Shown piece after piece: positions 33,006 through 42,288 of a stretch of 64,000 bases of DNA. The first letter of the stretch is position 1. Each line of letters opens with the position of its first letter. Below the pieces are notes generated by a model, which saw only the letters and a list, made by a program, of their open reading frames with translations, was not told the DNA's origin and searched no databases. Origin of the DNA: Geoanaerobacter sp964528055 (lineage in GTDB: Bacteria > Desulfobacterota > Desulfuromonadia > Geobacterales > DSM-12255); assembly GCA_964528055.1 (NCBI GenBank), contig CAZGQM010000003.1, forward strand, positions 62,001 to 126,000. The letters run 5' to 3'. Made by a program: the position numbers and the translations under genes.

Positions 33006-33565
33006 TGAGAGTTATAAGTGGAGCAGCAAAAGGTCGCAGCCTTGTTCCTCCTCACGATCGTCGAGTCAGGCCCACCTCTGACCGAATAAAAGAGGCTCTT
33101 TTCAGTATTATCGGATCACTATGCGGCGACATTGCCGGATTCAGCATACTGGATATTTTTGCCGGAACAGGCAGTCTCGGAATTGAGGCACTAAGCCGTG
33201 GTGCTGGTCAAGCTGTTTTCATAGACAACCAACGGAGCTCAGCCGCACTTATTAAGTCAAATCTGGAATCAACCGGTTTTGCCAAACTCTCTGAGGTTCT
33301 GATCATTGACGCCACTGCAGCTCTAGTTCAAATGGCATCCCAGGGCCGCATATTCGACCTGGTTTTCGCTGACCCCCCTTACAATAAGGGAATTGCTCTA
33401 AACTTTCTCCGCCAGTTAGCCTCACTATCCGTTCTGGCAGATGGGTCTATTGTGGTTATTGAAACATCCTCCCGCGAAAATCTGCCGCAATCCGAAGGGT
33501 ATCTACAGCAGATCGACCGGCGTATCTACGGCGATACGGCTCTGGCATTCTATTCATTCAACTGA
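33005..33565 (+). CDS. rsmD: 16S rRNA (guanine966-N2)-methyltransferase
   Basis: RsmD methylates G966 of 16S rRNA using S-adenosylmethionine. The 186-aa protein shows RPTSDRIKEALFSI at the start, the SAM site DIFAGTGSLGIEALSRGA and the catalytic FADPPYNKG. Standard length. Its ATG overlaps the aldolase stop and coaD follows 14 bases later; rsmD-coaD adjacency is common in bacteria. Confidence 0.95.
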   Translation: MRVISGAAKGRSLVPPHDRRVRPTSDRIKEALFSIIGSLCGDIAGFSILDIFAGTGSLGIEALSRGAGQAVFIDNQRSSAALIKSNLESTGFAKLSEVLIIDATAALVQMASQGRIFDLVFADPPYNKGIALNFLRQLASLSVLADGSIVVIETSSRENLPQSEGYLQQIDRRIYGDTALAFYSFN

Positions 33566-33579
33566 ACGAGGTTCTTTCA

Positions 33580-34074
33580 ATGTCCAGGAAAATTGCTGTT
33601 TATCCAGGCTCCTTCGACCCTATTACCTACGGACACCTTGATATCATAAACCGGGGCTTGAGGTTTTTTGACAATGTTATCGTTGCTGTAGCCCGGAACT
33701 CAACAAAAAATGCGCTCTTTTCAATAGAAGAGCGTGTTGAGCTTATCACCAAAGTCCTTGAAGGTAACACCCTGGCAAAAGTTGACACATTTGACGGCCT
33801 CCTGATAGACTACGTCCTCTCTCAGGAAGCCACTGTAATCATCAGGGGTCTGCGGGCAGTTTCAGATTTTGAGTACGAATTCCAGATCGCCCAGATGAAT
33901 CGGAGTATTTCGCAAGAGGTTGAGACCCTGTTCATGATGACTTCGGTCCAGTACAGCTATCTCTCTTCTTCCATCGTAAAAGAGGTCAGTTCATTGAACG
34001 GACCGGTTGACGGGTTGGTACCGCCAATCGTCAAACAGGCGCTTCTCAGCAAGTTTTCCTCACAATACCCATAA
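33580..34074 (+). CDS. coaD: phosphopantetheine adenylyltransferase
   Basis: CoaD makes dephospho-CoA from 4-phosphopantetheine and ATP. The 164-aa protein has YPGSFDPITYGHLDII with the TxGH nucleotidyl-transferase motif, RGLRAVSDFEYEFQ and the YSYLSSSIVKEV motif. Standard length, 14 bases after rsmD. Confidence 0.97.
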   Translation: MSRKIAVYPGSFDPITYGHLDIINRGLRFFDNVIVAVARNSTKNALFSIEERVELITKVLEGNTLAKVDTFDGLLIDYVLSQEATVIIRGLRAVSDFEYEFQIAQMNRSISQEVETLFMMTSVQYSYLSSSIVKEVSSLNGPVDGLVPPIVKQALLSKFSSQYP

Positions 34075-34087
34075 CAAGGAGACCCGC

Positions 34088-35392
34088 ATGAATCCGTTAG
34101 CCGTAGAACTCAACGAGATGCTCAGCCAGAGCAATCCCCATGCTCTGGAGATGCTGTCCGACCTGGGCAAGAACCTTTTCTTCCCCAAGGGGATTCTGAC
34201 CCAGTCGGCAGAAGCCAAGGAAAAAGCCCACAAATTCAACGCCACCATAGGCATCGCCACAGAAAAAGGCGGCCCGATGTACCTCCAGTGCATCCAGGAC
34301 AAACTCACCGCCTTTGACCCGAAGGACATCTACCCCTATGCGCCGCCTGCCGGCAAACCGGAACTGCGGGCACTGTGGCGTGAGAAGCAGCTGCGGGAGA
34401 ATCCGAGCCAGCAAGGAAAACACTTCAGCAACCCGATCGTCACCAACGCCCTCACCCACGGCCTTTCAATCGTTGCCGACATGTTCGTTGACGTGGGTGA
34501 CCACGTGGTCTTGCCGGACATGCTCTGGGGGAACTACAACCTCACCTTCGGCACCTGTTCCGGTGCCGTTATGCGGAAGTTCCCAACCTTCACCGTGGCT
34601 GGTGGCTATGACGTTGAAGCATTCAAGGCCGAGTTGAAGAACAGCGCCGAGGAGAAGGGAAAGGCTGTGGTGCTTCTCAACTTCCCCAACAACCCAAGCG
34701 GCTACACGCCAACGGTCGCCGAGGGTGACGCAATCGTCGCCGCTATCAAGGAGGTAGCCGAAAGCGGCTGCAACATCGTCGCTATCACTGATGATGCCTA
34801 CTTCGGCCTCTTCTACGAGGACAGCTTGAAGGAATCCCTGTTCGGCAAACTGGCCAACCTGCACCCCCGCATCCTGGCGGTCAAGCTGGACGGCGCTACC
34901 AAGGAGGAGTTCGTTTGGGGGTTCCGGACAGGTTTCATCACCTTCGCCGACGGCAAAGAGTACGAGAACACCCCGGTGATGACCGCTCTGGAGAAGAAGG
35001 CCATGGGGATCATCCGCGCACGGATCTCAAACTGCCCCCACCCCTCCCAGACCTTTGCCATCGAGGCGCTCCGCTCCCCGAAATTCCTGGAGCAGAAGGA
35101 AGAGAAGTTCCAGATACTGAAAGGCCGCGCCCTGAAAGTAAAGGCAGTCCTCAACAGCGGCAAGTACGATTCTGCCTGGAGCTACTACCCGTTCAACTCA
35201 GGCTATTTCATGTGTCTCAAGCTGAAGAGTGTCGATGCCGAGAAGCTGCGGGTCCATATCCTGGACAAGTACGGTGTCGGCGGCATCTCCATCGGCAAGA
35301 CCGACCTCAGGATCGCCTTCTCCTGCATCGAGGAGAAGGATATCCCCGAACTGTTCGACATCATCTACCAGGGAGTTCAGGATCTGACCTGA
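34088..35392 (+). CDS. class I/II pyridoxal-phosphate aminotransferase
   Basis: ATG 34088 follows AAGGAGACCCGC; the longer frame starts inside coaD. The 434-aa protein has the fold-type I pattern: a cofactor-binding NFPNNPSGYTPT, AITDDAYFG and the putative Schiff-base lysine in LDGATKEEFVWGFR. It is close in style to aromatic/aspartate-type aminotransferases but the substrate is not readable; the gene is a single unit ended by a strong terminator. Host-like codon use with very strong C/G at third positions suggests high expression. Confidence 0.85.
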   Translation: MNPLAVELNEMLSQSNPHALEMLSDLGKNLFFPKGILTQSAEAKEKAHKFNATIGIATEKGGPMYLQCIQDKLTAFDPKDIYPYAPPAGKPELRALWREKQLRENPSQQGKHFSNPIVTNALTHGLSIVADMFVDVGDHVVLPDMLWGNYNLTFGTCSGAVMRKFPTFTVAGGYDVEAFKAELKNSAEEKGKAVVLLNFPNNPSGYTPTVAEGDAIVAAIKEVAESGCNIVAITDDAYFGLFYEDSLKESLFGKLANLHPRILAVKLDGATKEEFVWGFRTGFITFADGKEYENTPVMTALEKKAMGIIRARISNCPHPSQTFAIEALRSPKFLEQKEEKFQILKGRALKVKAVLNSGKYDSAWSYYPFNSGYFMCLKLKSVDAEKLRVHILDKYGVGGISIGKTDLRIAFSCIEEKDIPELFDIIYQGVQDLT

Positions 35393-35427
35393 TCATTCTG
35401 CTGAACAGAGCAACGTCTGTTGATCTG

Positions 35428-35452
35428 AAGGCGGGGGAGTTTCCCCCGCCTT
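35428..35452 (+). terminator. terminator hairpin after the aminotransferase
   Basis: AAGGCGGGGGA pairs perfectly with TCCCCCGCCTT around GTT. A short T-run overlaps the end of the stem. It separates the aminotransferase from the DUF1858 gene. Confidence 0.8.
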
Positions 35453-35467
35453 TCCACAGGAGGTACC

Positions 35468-35665
35468 ATGATCACCAAAGACATGATCATCGGCGATATC
35501 ATCCGCTCCTTCCCTGCCACAATACAGATCTTCGCCAACCACAAACTCGACTGCTACGAATGTCAGATCGCCGACATCGAAACCATTGAGCATGGCGCAG
35601 GTGTTCACAAGATTAGTATAGACGAACTTCTGGAGGAGCTCAATCGGGCCTCCTCAGCCAGATAG
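35468..35665 (+). CDS. DUF1858-domain small protein
   Basis: The 65-aa protein is one DUF1858 domain: MITKDMIIGDIIRSFPATIQ, then a Cys pair in LDCYECQIADIETIEHGAG, and a helical LLEELNRA end. The domain is found alone or next to hybrid-cluster/ScdA-like proteins and is suspected to take part in redox or Fe-S chemistry; unproven. CAGGAGGTACC gives a strong ribosome site. Confidence 0.85.
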   Translation: MITKDMIIGDIIRSFPATIQIFANHKLDCYECQIADIETIEHGAGVHKISIDELLEELNRASSAR

Positions 35666-35679
35666 GCCATCACTCCACT

Positions 35680-36714
35680 ATGAGCGAACAACTACTAGAA
35701 TACGAACATCATTTCCTACTGCAACAAATCGTCAGGATTGTATTTATCGGGGGTCAGAACCTACGCCCACCTGAGACCAGAACACGTATCTCCCACCTTA
35801 CCCGCGACCTCCTTGAACTTGAACTGGAAGAGGAACAACTCCCTGAAGCCGCTACAGTCTCCATCGGGGATATCCTGGAACTACGCTCCGGCAAGGCTGG
35901 CATCAGCTTCCGCTGCCGTGCCCTGCTGGTTAGTGGAACAACCAGTAGGTACCTTCTGGTCAGACTTGTCGGTAACGTCATCTATGAAGAACTTCGAGAA
36001 TACTTTCGAATCGACACATACCTTCCACTTCGTTACACATCAATGCCTGGATGGGACCTGAAATCGGTAAAGCGAAAGTGGCTGGACATTATTGACAGCC
36101 GGGCACTCGATATCAATCGTCCGGTCGGTTTCATCGGAAAACAGGAGCCGGCGGCAGTCGCATCGTCTTCTGCCAGAGCGCAACTACCGCTTCAGTACGA
36201 ACCCCCTGTGGCAGCCAATATCAGTGGTGGCGGCCTGCGAACCTGCCTTCAGGAGGAGTTGGAGCCTGGAAGTTTTGCTCTTCTGGAGATATTCCTACCA
36301 GGTTTACAGCCAAGAGTAATCGACGTAGCAGGAGAAGTTCTATCCTCCGAACCAGTAACTATACATGCCCAGACCATAGGCTTTTCCATCCCGTTTAAGT
36401 TCATCTGCATCGATGAGCGGGACCGTGACACCATAATCAGCCACATCCAGAGTATACAACAGAAGCAGATACGTCAGATGGCAGAAGAGATGCCTGTCCT
36501 GAAGCGTTCGCTAAGCCAACTCTCTTCCAGCGCAGCCTCACAGTACAATCCTATCAGACATCGCATTGTCATTGCTGCGCTCATCCTACTCGCCTGCATC
36601 ACGGTTTTTGCCATGATCAGTTATTATCGCAATCCAGTTAAGGGAGAAGTGCAGCTGATATTTGAAGATGGCTTAAGAAAATTCCTGGAACAAATACCCA
36701 GCCACAAAAGGTAG
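35680..36714 (+). CDS. PilZ-like protein with C-terminal membrane helix
   Basis: The 344-aa protein has a YcgR-type N-terminal half ending at LREYFRID (an RxxxR motif near residue 110) and a PilZ core with ANISGGGLR near 185, the two segments that bind cyclic di-GMP. A C-terminal hydrophobic helix (IVIAALILLACITVFAMISYY) anchors it, with a short tail outside. It is probably a membrane-bound cyclic di-GMP effector. It starts 14 bases after the DUF1858 gene. Confidence 0.72.
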   Translation: MSEQLLEYEHHFLLQQIVRIVFIGGQNLRPPETRTRISHLTRDLLELELEEEQLPEAATVSIGDILELRSGKAGISFRCRALLVSGTTSRYLLVRLVGNVIYEELREYFRIDTYLPLRYTSMPGWDLKSVKRKWLDIIDSRALDINRPVGFIGKQEPAAVASSSARAQLPLQYEPPVAANISGGGLRTCLQEELEPGSFALLEIFLPGLQPRVIDVAGEVLSSEPVTIHAQTIGFSIPFKFICIDERDRDTIISHIQSIQQKQIRQMAEEMPVLKRSLSQLSSSAASQYNPIRHRIVIAALILLACITVFAMISYYRNPVKGEVQLIFEDGLRKFLEQIPSHKR

Positions 36715-36946
36715 CTGCAAAATGAGTTACCCATAAGACTACTTTGAGTACTCTCCACAAGAACATACCTACCCCTAACGACTCGATACCTCAGCATATC
36801 ATTCATCCCACACACTAAATCACTTACAATACCAGACTGTTACATTTTATATCGTATACTGGCACGCTAATAGCAAAATGTTTTTTCTCTAAGTGCTGGT
36901 ACAGCAAAATATCGCGCAGCATCCGCCCCCAATGGAGGTATGACAG

Positions 36947-38476
36947 GTGCTTTATAAATCCCCTAATGAATCTTTTAATGAGTTTAACGTGGCGAGAAAC
37001 GATGCCACCTGTATTCGATGTAAGGTCTGTGTCCGCCAGTGTGCCTACGATGTACACCGTTATATCGAAGGATCTGACTGCCTGGCAGAAGACAGCTCTC
37101 TCTGCATCGGTTGCAGACGCTGTTCGGCACTCTGCCCGACAGGTGCCATAGCTATACTCGCCAACGAAGAGGTTTTCAAGGCAAACGCTTCATGGTCCAA
37201 TTCTCACATCCGCAACCTGTACGCCCAGGCAGACACCGGAGGAATCCTTCTCGCCGCCATGGGTAACCCGGCAAAATACCCAATATACTGGGATCACCTT
37301 CTACTGGACGCATCGCAGGTAACCAATCCATCCATCGACCCTCTCCGAGAGCCGATGGAACTCAGGACCTATCTTGGCAAGAAACCCCACTCCATTGAAG
37401 TGGTAACAGATAAGAAAACCGGCAAGCCGAAACTTGCAACAAAACTCTCCCCTCAGCTCAAACTCGAATATCCGTTTATATTTTCTGCCATGAGCTATGG
37501 AGCCCTCAACCTGAATGCCCACAGAGCAATGGCAGCAGCTGCAGAGGAACTTGGAACCATATACAACACCGGTGAAGGCGGGCTGCACAAAGATCTATAC
37601 AAGTACGGCAAAAACGTGATCGTTCAGGTGGCTTCAGGTCGCTTTGGCGTCAGCGAGGCTTACCTGAACGCCGGTGTCGGCATCGAGATCAAAGTCGGCC
37701 AGGGGGCTAAACCCGGAATCGGTGGACATCTCCCGGGAGAAAAAGTCAACTTTGAGATTTCCGAGACCCGCATGATACCAATGGGATCTGACGCCATATC
37801 GCCAGCTCCGCATCACGACATTTACTCCATAGAGGACCTGAGGCAACTCATCTATGCCCTCAAGGAAGCGACAAACTATGAAAAACCGGTATCAGTAAAG
37901 ATCGCTGCGGTACATCATGTTGCCGCCATCGCTTCGGGTATCGCACGTGCCGGAGCCGATATCATAACCATCGACGGCTTCCGCGGGGGGACCGGCGCAG
38001 CTCCGCAGGTAATCCGCGACAACGTCGGCATCCCGATGGAACTGGCCCTTGCCGCAGTTGACACTCGGCTGCGTGACGAAGGGATAAGAAACCAGGTATC
38101 CATAGTAGTCGGTGGCGGGGTCAGAAGCTCAGGTGACGCCATCAAGGCCATTGCCCTCGGAGCGGATGCAATAAACCTCGGGACATCCACACTGCTGGCC
38201 CTGGGCTGTACCCTCTGCCAGCGTTGCTACACAGGCAAATGTCCCTGGGGGATCACAACCAATACCCCCTATTTGGCCAAACGTCTCAATCCAGAGGTCG
38301 GCGCCGAAAAGTTGGTCAATCTGGTAAAAGCATGGGGACATGAGATGAAAGAGATTCTGGGAGGCATGGGACTAAACGCCCTGGAATCACTGCGAGGAAA
38401 CCGTTACAAGCTACGGGCCGTCGGACTAACCGAAAAAGACATGAACCTCTTGGGCGTCATGCCCGCTGGAGAATAG
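36947..38476 (+). CDS. glutamate synthase, FMN/Fe-S (archaeal GltB2-type) subunit
   Basis: This is the synthase centre that makes glutamate from 2-oxoglutarate and ammonia delivered by the amidotransferase subunit. The 509-aa protein starts with a two-cluster ferredoxin (CIRCKVCVRQC, CIGCRRCSALCP), followed by the FMN barrel (FSAMSYGALN, GEGGLHKDLYKYG, DGFRGGTGAAP) and the cluster cysteines CTLCQRCYTGKCPWG. GTG 36947 has GGAGG 8 bases upstream. It heads a five-gene set in which the usual single large GltB is split into domains. Confidence 0.9.
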   Translation: MLYKSPNESFNEFNVARNDATCIRCKVCVRQCAYDVHRYIEGSDCLAEDSSLCIGCRRCSALCPTGAIAILANEEVFKANASWSNSHIRNLYAQADTGGILLAAMGNPAKYPIYWDHLLLDASQVTNPSIDPLREPMELRTYLGKKPHSIEVVTDKKTGKPKLATKLSPQLKLEYPFIFSAMSYGALNLNAHRAMAAAAEELGTIYNTGEGGLHKDLYKYGKNVIVQVASGRFGVSEAYLNAGVGIEIKVGQGAKPGIGGHLPGEKVNFEISETRMIPMGSDAISPAPHHDIYSIEDLRQLIYALKEATNYEKPVSVKIAAVHHVAAIASGIARAGADIITIDGFRGGTGAAPQVIRDNVGIPMELALAAVDTRLRDEGIRNQVSIVVGGGVRSSGDAIKAIALGADAINLGTSTLLALGCTLCQRCYTGKCPWGITTNTPYLAKRLNPEVGAEKLVNLVKAWGHEMKEILGGMGLNALESLRGNRYKLRAVGLTEKDMNLLGVMPAGE

Positions 38477-38479
38477 TTT

Positions 38480-38929
38480 ATGAAGCGCATATATACCCTT
38501 GAAGACGCATGCATCGGCTGCCACCTCTGCGAAGTGGCCTGCATCACAGAACACTCCCTTTCAAAAGACCCGGTCAAGGCATTTCTCCATGAACCTGCCC
38601 GTCCCATCTCCCGATGTACGGTTGAGGAGTGGGACGGTGGTGTGATTTCACTCTCTACCACATGCCGCCACTGCGACGAACCCGACTGTCTTCGCGCTTG
38701 CATATCAGGAGCAATCCAGAAGAACGACCAGGGAATCGTCAGATTGGACCCAGATCAGTGCGTCGGCTGCTGGTCATGTGTCATGGCATGCCCTTATGGA
38801 GCGGTCCAGCGCAACCTTGCAAAGAAAAAAGCGAACAAGTGCGATCTCTGCCCGGACCGGAAGAGCCCGGCATGCGTAGATGCCTGCCCTAACAGAGCCC
38901 TTGTCTACAGGGAGGGGAGCCAGAAATGA
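38480..38929 (+). CDS. four-cluster ferredoxin-type electron carrier of the glutamate synthase set
   Basis: The 149-aa protein has four cysteine clusters in HycB style: CIGCHLCEVAC, CRHCDEPDCLRAC, CVGCWSCVMACPYGA and CDLCPDRKSPACVDACPN, so it should carry four [4Fe-4S] centres. It lies 3 bases after the GltB2-type gene and its stop overlaps the flavoprotein start (ATGA), which makes it the likely link between the flavoprotein and the synthase. Confidence 0.88.
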   Translation: MKRIYTLEDACIGCHLCEVACITEHSLSKDPVKAFLHEPARPISRCTVEEWDGGVISLSTTCRHCDEPDCLRACISGAIQKNDQGIVRLDPDQCVGCWSCVMACPYGAVQRNLAKKKANKCDLCPDRKSPACVDACPNRALVYREGSQK

Positions 38930-40203
38930 ATTATGTGATAATCGGCAATTCCGTCGCAGCAGTCGGTGCAATCCGATCCATTCGATCCATTGACCAGCAA
39001 GGCAATATAACCGTCATCTCCAGGGAACGCCACTCAGCATACGGTCGACCCCTCATCTCATATCTTCTTGGAGGTCTCATCACCGAGAAGAGGATGTCAT
39101 ACGTTCCGACTGATTTTTATGAAAAGAACCGCATTAACCTTCTACTTAACTCGGAAGTCGTCTCAGTTGACGGCAAAAAATCTTTGGTGAAACTAGCAGC
39201 AGGGGATACGATTACGTATGATCGGCTCCTTATTGCCACTGGCGGCGACCCCTTTGTCCCTCCAATCGAAGGTTTGGCGGGCAAAGAGAAGATTTTCACA
39301 TTCACCACCTGGGACGATGCTGCGAAACTAAAAGGGATAGCCGACGACATACGGCACGCTGTAGTCATAGGCGGGGGACTTATCGGTCTCAAAGCAGCAG
39401 AGGGTCTTCATCTGCTCGGGAAAAAGGTCACCATAATCGAACTGGCTGACCGGATACTCTCTGCAGCCTTTGATCGACCGGCAGGACGCATAGTCGCCAA
39501 AAAGATGAAGGCTAACGGCATTGACGTCATTACTGAAGACACCGTAGTTTCAATCGAAGGCGATGGACCCGACATAAACGGGGTTGTTCTGAAATCCGGA
39601 GATTACATCCCATGCGATACGGTTATCGTTGCAATCGGAGTGCGCCCTGCAGCAGGCTTTCTCAAAGGAAGCGGTATCGAAGTAAACAGGGGAATCGTGG
39701 TTGACAACAGGATGGAGACTTCTCAAAAAGGAGTTTATGCCGCTGGCGATGTTGCTGAAGCTTCCGACTTCTTCACCTCAGTCAGAAACCCGATGCCGAT
39801 CTGGCCTGATGCCTACATACAGGGTGATATTGCCGGAGCCTCCATGGCCGGCTCCGAAAAGGAGTATGCAGGTGGTCTTGCAATGAACTCCATCGAATTC
39901 TTCAAGGTTTCGACCATCTCCATGGGAATAACCAATCTGTCCAATCCCGCAGAGTTCGAGGTCCTTACCTATCAGGACTTGGAAAGTTATACCTATCGAA
40001 AGATTGTCCTGCAAGGTACTCGTCTTGTGGGCGCTGTGCTCGTCGGCAATGTCGAGCGCGCAGGTATCTTTGCCGGTCTGATCCGCGAGAAAGTCGATGT
40101 GTCAGCACTCAAGGAACACCTCCTTGCACAGGATTTCGGCTTCATCCACCTGTCCAAGGAGTTGCGTAGCGCTCTCTTCGCACCCGTCGGCAAGGCAGCG
40201 TAA
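38926..40203 (+). CDS. FAD-dependent NAD(P)H oxidoreductase, GltD-like role
   Basis: The 425-aa protein is a pyridine nucleotide-disulfide family flavoprotein: an FAD site at the start (YVIIGNSVAAVGAIRSI), a second Rossmann site HAVVIGGGLIGLKAAEGL and the FAD motif GVYAAGDVAEA. It lacks the N-terminal Fe-S region of classical GltD, which here is replaced by the separate ferredoxin protein. It should feed electrons from NAD(P)H to the synthase; the donor cannot be told. Confidence 0.85.
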   Translation: MNYVIIGNSVAAVGAIRSIRSIDQQGNITVISRERHSAYGRPLISYLLGGLITEKRMSYVPTDFYEKNRINLLLNSEVVSVDGKKSLVKLAAGDTITYDRLLIATGGDPFVPPIEGLAGKEKIFTFTTWDDAAKLKGIADDIRHAVVIGGGLIGLKAAEGLHLLGKKVTIIELADRILSAAFDRPAGRIVAKKMKANGIDVITEDTVVSIEGDGPDINGVVLKSGDYIPCDTVIVAIGVRPAAGFLKGSGIEVNRGIVVDNRMETSQKGVYAAGDVAEASDFFTSVRNPMPIWPDAYIQGDIAGASMAGSEKEYAGGLAMNSIEFFKVSTISMGITNLSNPAEFEVLTYQDLESYTYRKIVLQGTRLVGAVLVGNVERAGIFAGLIREKVDVSALKEHLLAQDFGFIHLSKELRSALFAPVGKAA

Positions 40204-40294
40204 AGCTTTTGCAGGGTCGCCCGGCGGGCCGCCCGTTTTGGGCGAGGCGTTGCCTCTCCCCCAACTTGAGATCAGTATATCCGAGGACCACTAT

Positions 40295-41404
40295 ATGAAA
40301 CTGAAACCTACTCACAGCTTCGAGAAAGACATCTCAAACTGCGGCCTCACCGGCTTCATATCAACTGCAGGTAAAAAGGTTGAAGGAAGTGTCATCATCA
40401 AGTCAATCTCCCTGATGCATGACAGAGGCAACGGCCTGGGCGGAGGATTTGCAGCCTACGGCATATATCCCGATTACCGTGATTTCTTTGCCTTCCATCT
40501 CATGTATGAAAACGTCATGGCCCTCCAACTCACTGAAGAGTATCTTGAGCAACACTTTCTCATCGAGCAGCAAGAAGATATTCCTACCCGTCGAACCCCG
40601 GCAATCACAAATCCGCCTGCATTCAAGCGTTACTTTGTAAAACCACTTGCAACACCTGAATATCGTGAAGCAATCGACTTTCAGGGAATGACGGACGAGG
40701 ATGTCATTGTCGGTCATGTCATGCGGATAAACCATGAAATTGAAGGGGCCTTTGTGGTCTCCTCAGGTAAAGATATGGGGGCTTTCAAAGGGGTCGGATA
40801 CCCTGAAGATATTGCCGATTTCTTCCGTTTGGAGGAGTACAGCGGCCATATCTGGACCGCTCACAACCGATTCCCGACCAATACACCAGGCTGGTGGGGG
40901 GGAGCCCATCCGTTCACTCTTCTTGACTGGTCCATAGTCCATAACGGTGAAATATCATCCTACGGTATCAACAAGCGTTATCTCGAGATGTATGGATACC
41001 TCTGCACCATGCTGACTGACACCGAGGTCGTCACATACATGCTTGATCTCCTGATTCGCAAACATGGGCTCTCACCGGAACTCGCAAGTCTTGCCCTTGC
41101 AGCCCCCTTCTGGGACATCATCGATTCTATGCCTGATGATGACAGGGAACTGCTTACTGCCATACGTCAGGTCTATGGAAGCGGCCTTCTCAATGGCCCC
41201 TTTGCCATTCTCTTTGCTACAAACGAAGGGCTCATCGGCCTCAATGACCGGGTTAAGCTACGGCCACTGGTCTGTGCAACCAAGGATGACTTTGTTTATA
41301 TGGCCTCAGAAGAAGCAGCTATCCGCGAGATATGTCCAAAACCTGACCGCGTCTGGTCCCCAAGAGGCGGTGAACCGGTAATCGCTAAACTAATCAATCA
41401 GTGA
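40295..41404 (+). CDS. glutamate synthase, class II glutamine amidotransferase (GltB1-type) subunit
   Basis: The 369-aa protein is the ammonia-releasing domain: NCGLTGFIS near residue 16 holds the expected nucleophile Cys, which would have to be exposed by removal of about 15 residues, and HNRFPTNTPGWWGGAHPF is the family signature. ATG 40295 is chosen since the longer frame lies inside the oxidoreductase gene; the ribosome site (GAGGA) is modest. A GC-rich hairpin-prone spacer (40204-40294) precedes it. Confidence 0.88.
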   Translation: MKLKPTHSFEKDISNCGLTGFISTAGKKVEGSVIIKSISLMHDRGNGLGGGFAAYGIYPDYRDFFAFHLMYENVMALQLTEEYLEQHFLIEQQEDIPTRRTPAITNPPAFKRYFVKPLATPEYREAIDFQGMTDEDVIVGHVMRINHEIEGAFVVSSGKDMGAFKGVGYPEDIADFFRLEEYSGHIWTAHNRFPTNTPGWWGGAHPFTLLDWSIVHNGEISSYGINKRYLEMYGYLCTMLTDTEVVTYMLDLLIRKHGLSPELASLALAAPFWDIIDSMPDDDRELLTAIRQVYGSGLLNGPFAILFATNEGLIGLNDRVKLRPLVCATKDDFVYMASEEAAIREICPKPDRVWSPRGGEPVIAKLINQ

Positions 41405-41472
41405 AATGTGAGGAGTGAAATGTGAATAAGATATTTCCATAATTCACTTTTCACCTTTAACGAGGTTTTATC

Positions 41473-42219
41473 ATGCAAATAGATGCTCAAGGGATGTATT
41501 ACAGAGATCTTAACCAGAAGATCCGTGAGGCCGTTACCTCCGGTGAGGAAATCATCGACCTGGTGAATGTTAATGGCCAGTATTTTATCGGTGATGGAAT
41601 CAACCGGCCTGTCACCATTACGATAAACGGGGTTCCCGGGAATGATCTGGGTGCCTTTATGAACGGTGCCACCATAATCGTCAGGGATAACGCCCAAGAC
41701 AACATAGGCAACACCATGAACGCCGGTAAGGTTGTGGTGCATGGCCACGCAGGTGATGTTCTCGGTTATGGTATGCGAGGTGGTTGCATACACATTCTGA
41801 AGGACGTCGGCTATCGAGTCGGCATCCATATGAAGTCATATGAGACCAACAAACCTGTCCTGATTGCCGGGGGCAAGGCAGGAGATTTTTTCGGAGAATA
41901 TATGGCGGGGGGGGTACTGATCCTTCTTGGGATGTACACCGACGATCCGGATAAGCCGAAACACGGCTTCAGATTCGGAACCGGCATGCACGGCGGGGTG
42001 ATTTATGTCCGCGGTAATGTTGATGAAAAAAAACTATCCCCTGAAGTTGGTGCCTATGAACTGACCGATAGTGACAGGGATGAGCTGAACGGATTCCTGA
42101 AAGAGTATTGCAAGGATTTAAAGCTGGATCTGAAAGAGATTATGAAGGAGTCTTTCGTCAAGGTATTGCCGAAGAGTAATAGACCTTACGGAAATCTCTA
42201 CTGCCCCATGCCTAAATAA
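41473..42219 (+). CDS. glutamate synthase, GXGXG (GltB3-type) subunit
   Basis: The 248-aa protein is the right-handed beta-helix GXGXG domain (LGAFMNGATIIVRDNAQD, NAGKVVVHGHAGDVLGYGMRGG and GGKAGDFFGEYMAGG). In fused enzymes this domain holds the subunits together. AACGAGG is 7 bases before ATG 41473. It completes the set GltB2, ferredoxin, flavoprotein, GltB1, GltB3 and is followed by an intrinsic terminator. Confidence 0.9.
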   Translation: MQIDAQGMYYRDLNQKIREAVTSGEEIIDLVNVNGQYFIGDGINRPVTITINGVPGNDLGAFMNGATIIVRDNAQDNIGNTMNAGKVVVHGHAGDVLGYGMRGGCIHILKDVGYRVGIHMKSYETNKPVLIAGGKAGDFFGEYMAGGVLILLGMYTDDPDKPKHGFRFGTGMHGGVIYVRGNVDEKKLSPEVGAYELTDSDRDELNGFLKEYCKDLKLDLKEIMKESFVKVLPKSNRPYGNLYCPMPK

Positions 42220-42259
42220 ATCCTGAAGACTATTCATTGAAGCATCACGAAAACGTAAG

Positions 42260-42288
42260 AACCCACCATAACAACAGGTGGGTTTTTA
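42260..42288. terminator. intrinsic terminator between gltB3-type gene and sppA
   Basis: AACCCACC pairs with GGTGGGTT around 9 bases and is followed by TTT on the plus strand. It lies between convergent genes and may serve both. Confidence 0.85.
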
